From: an uncultured Prevotellaceae bacterium
GTDB taxonomy: Bacteria; Bacteroidota; Bacteroidia; Bacteroidales; Muribaculaceae
NCBI GenBank assembly: GCA_937896015.1
Contig: CALBLR010000281.1
Location: 1 to 8,637, forward strand
Direction: 5' to 3'
Length of the DNA: 8,637 nucleotides
Positions 6,901 to 8,637 of the stretch are shown here, piece after piece. A program made the translations under genes and the position numbers. Every line of letters starts with the position of its first letter. The first letter of the stretch is position 1. Below the pieces are notes generated by a model. That model did not search any database, was not told where the DNA came from, and saw only the letters and a list, made by a program, of their open reading frames with translations.

Positions 6901-7456
6901 AATATATGTTGCCCTTGCCGTTGAGCGGGCTGCGGTCGGTGATGCCCACAAAGTTCTGATTGGCGCCATACTCAAAGCGCACGGCAAACATCACCTCGGC
7001 GCCGGCCGGAATTTTGTAGCCGCGGTCGAGGGCCACATGCTTCCACGTGTTTTTGGCCCAGCCCGCAAGGTCTACACTCTGGTCGCGCACGAGCTTGGAG
7101 TTTTCATATATCTGCACCCTGACGGCCGACACGTTGCGATACTGAAAGTAGTATATGCTGTCGACCGTTTCGCCTGCGTAGGCCTTGAGGTCGGCGGCGG
7201 TAAACTTGCTGCCGGCATACAGCACCACCGGGCCGCCGGGCGACTTCTGCTGGCCGTCCATGCCATTATAGTCCTTGCCGTCGTGCCACTTGAGCGACAC
7301 CGTGCTGGCCGGAGCCTGCCACTGCAAGTCGACCGTCGAGAAGTTGACGCTGGCCGACAGTGAATGGGGCTGCCCCGTTTGCGCCCAGGAGCTGAGTCCT
7401 GCCGCGCAGGCCGCCGCCAACGCGACCGCCCTTAGAGCCAAAATCCGTTTTGTCAT
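3995..7456 (-). CDS. Large modular secreted/surface protein with four beta-sandwich plus Fn3-like units and a T9SS-type C-terminal domain
   Basis: A 1153-residue exported protein. Residues 1-26 are a signal peptide: basic start MTKR, Ala/Leu core, probable cleavage after SSWA. Four similar units follow. Each has a beta-rich domain (about 40-210, 280-472, 540-720, 845-1032) with recurring features such as F-x-A-x-D-L, YAG, an IPAG-like turn, and an aromatic end. Each is followed by a fibronectin-like domain opening with YNVYRDG or a close variant (217, 483, 788, 1052). Residues ~1103-1153 look like a T9SS type A sorting domain (ITTVDA, VVAIYSLNGIMV, LPSGMYLVKT, basic KVKKVVK end). No catalytic motif was seen, so an adhesive or glycan-binding role is the best inference; choice-of-anchor or cleaved-adhesin-like domains are plausible relatives. 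Units three and four carry Ala/Lys/Arg-rich linkers just before their YNVYR motif. ATG 7456 is set by the signal peptide. The gene has its own promoter candidate and terminator. Confidence 0.87.
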   Translation of the reverse strand: MTKRILALRAVALAAACAAGLSSWAQTGQPHSLSASVNFSTVDLQWQAPASTVSLKWHDGKDYNGMDGQQKSPGGPVVLYAGSKFTAADLKAYAGETVDSIYYFQYRNVSAVRVQIYENSKLVRDQSVDLAGWAKNTWKHVALDRGYKIPAGAEVMFAVRFEYGANQNFVGITDRSPLNGKGNIYSYDGKNWQTGAPGDFLITAVLHNAATAAPDGYNVYRDGGKVNQSLVTATGYQLTGEADGQHTYSVGAVYGPDEKLSAAVTATTVAASHMLAPASTFTGTASELSGKLSWQAPLALTADHKLTWCNQTPGISIGGTSTSAPKVWVKQEFSASDMLACQGGSITAVNSYLAEAVKSATVFVMKNGAIDYYEVIPDSVVAALQAKQWAKFALAKPYALESGSTYAFGVYYTHASGAHPIGVDSGTAIDVKGNSFSTSSPSSTFKNSKPSWKALSAGNIAGNFMLTADISGVTAAPVAPTGYDVYRDGSLLASGIKATEYADEATEPCTHAYTLVTNYDGKQAPALSTSLTYTMPAAYAAPTIISSNFNDSTKQFDLTWSASAAELKHYGKAAYLVGFDEDIKMLYGTKFQASELAPYAGYELKSVKFGVGEAIDSLRLEVLDSKGNRLASEKVLGSDIEAGYLYSMPFTTPVKIPAGEDLYLVYNATLPAGKHVMILDGGPLVDGGAMVSLTDGANWFKLGTVASDYGKYNIVIAATAMAAAGESAPAVLLENGRCIDASGAARLSIGAAELRQAAVEGLGVDAPQGAVKAPARKASSATPKAKSYNVYRNGDVVAQTEATDYHATVSGYGQFEYYVTTVYTNGWESPASKVVTVNNTIAQRPQAPCALTGSYAGGTLKLSWSDPANSQVLTYQRGSKDMALGMTGSGERTSYCAVRFTADSVATFAGKKITHITFKLADVALNSASVIVMNGNDILYEQPVAVSDLKVGLNEVRLNVPYEIPAGRELSFGYHITYQNGQKPLVMDDGPSTLPGYSDLLSATASDGYWYSLKTKFKQDYNWRISAILADADQTVTAPSRARSKAAAAKTYNVYRDGVAIATAIEGTAYDVASASNGSYTVTAVTDGIESAESNAVVLSGATGITTVDAAQAQVVAIYSLNGIMVAADSLDALPSGMYLVKTADGKVKKVVK
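4286..4304 (-). repeat. YNVYR-encoding DNA repeat, copy 4 (unit 4)
   Basis: This 19-base stretch encodes the start of the fourth fibronectin-like domain. It is identical base for base to the copy at 6791-6809. Variant copies lie at 5993-6011 and 5078-5096. Spacings between successive copies are about 798, 915 and 792 bases, showing internal duplication of a ~265-residue unit, with the third longer by about 40 residues. Confidence 0.7.
5078..5096 (-). repeat. YNVYR-encoding DNA repeat, copy 3 (variant)
   Basis: Encodes YNVYRN at the start of the third fibronectin-like domain. It differs from the 6791 and 4286 copies at two positions (a T near the left end and a G in the middle). Confidence 0.65.
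5993..6011 (-). repeat. YDVYR-encoding DNA repeat, copy 2 (variant)
   Basis: Encodes YDVYRD at the start of the second fibronectin-like domain. The left half (GTCGCGATACAC) is identical to copies 1 and 4; the right half has diverged. Confidence 0.65.
6791..6809 (-). repeat. YNVYR-encoding DNA repeat, copy 1 (unit 1)
   Basis: Encodes YNVYRD at the start of the first fibronectin-like domain and is identical at the DNA level to the copy at 4286-4304, about 2.5 kb away. Confidence 0.7.
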
Positions 7457-7507
7457 AATTTTCTGCTTTTTAATTATACTACATTATATTTTATGTGGAA
7501 ATTTCTG

Positions 7508-7515
7508 CAAAATTA
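7508..7515 (-). promoter_or_regulatory. Bacteroidetes -7 element for the modular surface-protein gene
   Basis: TAATTTTG on the minus strand (7515 to 7508) matches TAnnTTTG exactly. It lies about 52 bases before ATG 7456, giving a leader of roughly 45 bases that is very AT-rich, as is usual in this phylum. No clear TTG is present at -33; the nearest candidate is a TTA about 17 bases upstream. The 5' leader has no Shine-Dalgarno sequence. Confidence 0.45.
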
Positions 7516-7559
7516 AACAAATTTGCGCTATTTAAGATAATAATTGCAGTTTTAATGCG

Positions 7560-7574
7560 ATGCACGCGGTGCAT
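7560..7574. promoter_or_regulatory. Interrupted palindrome upstream of the surface-protein promoter
   Basis: ATGCAC-GCG-GTGCAT is a perfect 6-bp inverted repeat with a 3-base centre. It is about 45 bases upstream of the -7 element of the minus-strand gene, a position suited to an activator site. A second overlapping pair, TAATGC (7553-7558) with GCATTA (7571-7576), shares its right arm. Confidence 0.35.
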
Positions 7575-7586
7575 TACTACGCTTTT

Positions 7587-7660
7587 GGGTTGCATGAGAG
7601 ACAACGCAGCAACCCCCACTTGCCGCGCCCCAATGGTGGCGCACGGCAGGCGAGGGTTGC
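7587..7660. other. Alternately pairing arms in the DUF1015 / surface-protein gap
   Basis: GGGTTGC (7587-7593), GCAACCC (7609-7615) and GGGTTGC (7654-7660) occur in alternating orientation, so the middle arm can pair with either neighbour. The 7609-7660 hairpin has further internal stems: TGCC/GGCA (7621-7624 with 7645-7648) and GCGCC/GGCGC (7625-7629 with 7638-7642). It begins about 42 bases after the stop of the DUF1015 gene on the minus strand. There is no U-tract, so it is not a standard intrinsic terminator, but it may protect or end that transcript. The rest of 7457-7701 holds no gene. Confidence 0.35.
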
Positions 7661-7701
7661 AGATAGCTGTGCAGTGACAGAGAGAGCTTACTCGCTCACA
7701 C

Positions 7702-8637
7702 TCAGTCCAATTTGTGTATCACAAGGCCAGAGCGCAGTTTAGGCTCGAACCATGTGGCCTTGGGGGGCATTATGTTGCCCGTGTCGGCAATGTCGATGAT
7801 TTGCTGCATGGTGACGGGATAAAGGGCCAGTGCCAGCTGCATCTCGCCAGAGTCGACGCGGCGCTTGAGCTCGCCCAGGCCGCGGATGCCGCCCACGAAA
7901 TCGATGCGCTTGTCGGTGCGCAAGTCGGTGATGCCCAGAATGTCGCGCAAAATGAGGTCGCTGGAAATCTTCACATCGAGCACGCCTATGGGGTCGGCGT
8001 CGTCGTAGGTGCCCGGCTTGGCCGTGAGCGAATACCACTTGCCGGCCATATACAGCGAGAAATTGTGCAGGCGGCTGGGACGGTATTCGTCGGTGCCCAT
8101 GCACTCCACATCAAAGTTCTGCGCCAGGCGGTCGAGAAGCTGCTCGGGCGTGAGGCCGTTGAGGTCGCGCACCACACGGTTGTAGTCCATCACCTTGAGG
8201 TGCGACTGCGGGAAGCACACGGCCAACAGGTAGTTGTACTCCTCTTTGCCAGTGTGGTGAGGATTGGCCTTGGCCTTGGCCTCGCCCACGTGGGCCGCGG
8301 CGGCGGTGCGGTGGTGGCCGTCGGCAATGTAGAGGTAGGGAATTGCGGCAAAGGCGTCGGTTATGGTCTTGATTGTGGCGTCGTCGGTGATGCACCAGAA
8401 GGTGTGCCCAATGCCGTCGTCGGCCACGAAGTCGTATTCGGGCTCGGTGGCGGCGGTTTCGCGAATCACCCGCTCGAGCACCTCATTGTCGGGGAAGGCG
8501 AGGAACACCGGCTCCACGTTGGAGTTGTTGACCTCGATGTGGCGCATGCGGTCGGTCTCCTTCTCGCGGCGCGTGAGTTCGTGCTTCTTGATACGGCCCG
8601 TGAGGTAGTCGTCGACGCTGGCGGCCACCACGATGCC
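7702..8637 (-). CDS. DUF1015 family protein (N-terminus outside window)
   Basis: About 311 residues are visible, reading out of the window edge. The GTG at 8631 is internal (the frame continues as Gly-Ile before it), so roughly the first 100 residues of a usual ~410 are missing. Family hallmarks are SVDDYLTGRIKKHELTRREK at the visible N-terminal end, the strongly conserved ADGHHR motif (~105-110 of the visible part), and the typical ending PPKATWFEPKLRSGLVIHKLD, which closes with TGA. Known of the family: DUF1015 (PF06245) is related in fold to ParB, sulfiredoxin and the free-serine kinases SerK/SbnI, and in Bacteroidetes it is commonly encoded beside serC and serA. A role in serine or phosphoserine metabolism is therefore a reasonable inference; the enzymatic activity is not shown by the sequence. 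The neighbours that would test this lie beyond 8637. It is cytoplasmic, with no signal or membrane segment in the visible part. Confidence 0.88.
   Translation of the reverse strand, partial: GIVVAASVDDYLTGRIKKHELTRREKETDRMRHIEVNNSNVEPVFLAFPDNEVLERVIRETAATEPEYDFVADDGIGHTFWCITDDATIKTITDAFAAIPYLYIADGHHRTAAAAHVGEAKAKANPHHTGKEEYNYLLAVCFPQSHLKVMDYNRVVRDLNGLTPEQLLDRLAQNFDVECMGTDEYRPSRLHNFSLYMAGKWYSLTAKPGTYDDADPIGVLDVKISSDLILRDILGITDLRTDKRIDFVGGIRGLGELKRRVDSGEMQLALALYPVTMQQIIDIADTGNIMPPKATWFEPKLRSGLVIHKLD

Noticed and set aside
7587..7615. Invertible promoter flanked by GGGTTGC/GCAACCC
   Set aside because: The arms are only 7 bp and 15 bases apart, with no promoter between them and no invertase nearby, unlike known Bacteroidales invertible switches.

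Overview
This window looks like a chromosomal segment of a fairly GC-rich gut-type Bacteroidales, possibly Muribaculaceae. The evidence is two secreted proteins with C-terminal domains resembling type IX secretion (T9SS) sorting domains, a Bacteroidetes-type DUF1015 protein, an exact TAnnTTTG promoter element, and A-rich leaders in place of Shine-Dalgarno sites. The lineage call is an inference from protein style, not from a marker gene.

Layout from left to right. 3-449 (+) is the C-terminal end of a secreted protein with a sorting domain, followed by a strong intrinsic terminator at about 495-541. 450-757 is a gene-free convergent region with that terminator, a structured inverted-repeat cluster (543-617), a plus-strand promoter-like element, and a second hairpin (694-730) that probably terminates the converging gene. 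758-3817 (-) encodes a large Z1-type protein: an SF2 helicase-like ATPase core followed by a Z1 domain. This family is known from predicted restriction or defence loci, but no methylase, MutL/MORC-like ATPase or nuclease partner lies beside it here. Its upstream region (3818-3907) holds two short inverted repeats around a weak promoter candidate. 3942-3970 is a terminator for the next gene. 3995-7456 (-) encodes a 1153-residue exported protein made of four beta-sandwich plus fibronectin-like modules and a sorting domain. 7457-7701 is an AT-rich promoter region with palindromes and alternately pairing arms. 7702-8637 (-) is the C-terminal three quarters of a DUF1015 protein, which runs off the window.

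The three minus-strand genes have sizeable gaps between them, with their own terminators or promoter candidates, so they do not look like a tight operon. The two exported proteins are probably cell-surface or secreted factors, and the DUF1015 protein is a housekeeping metabolic gene. The orphan Z1 helicase is the most interesting element: it is either a single-gene nucleic-acid-processing or defence factor, or it works with partners encoded elsewhere. No tRNA, rRNA, CRISPR array, transposase or integrase was seen.
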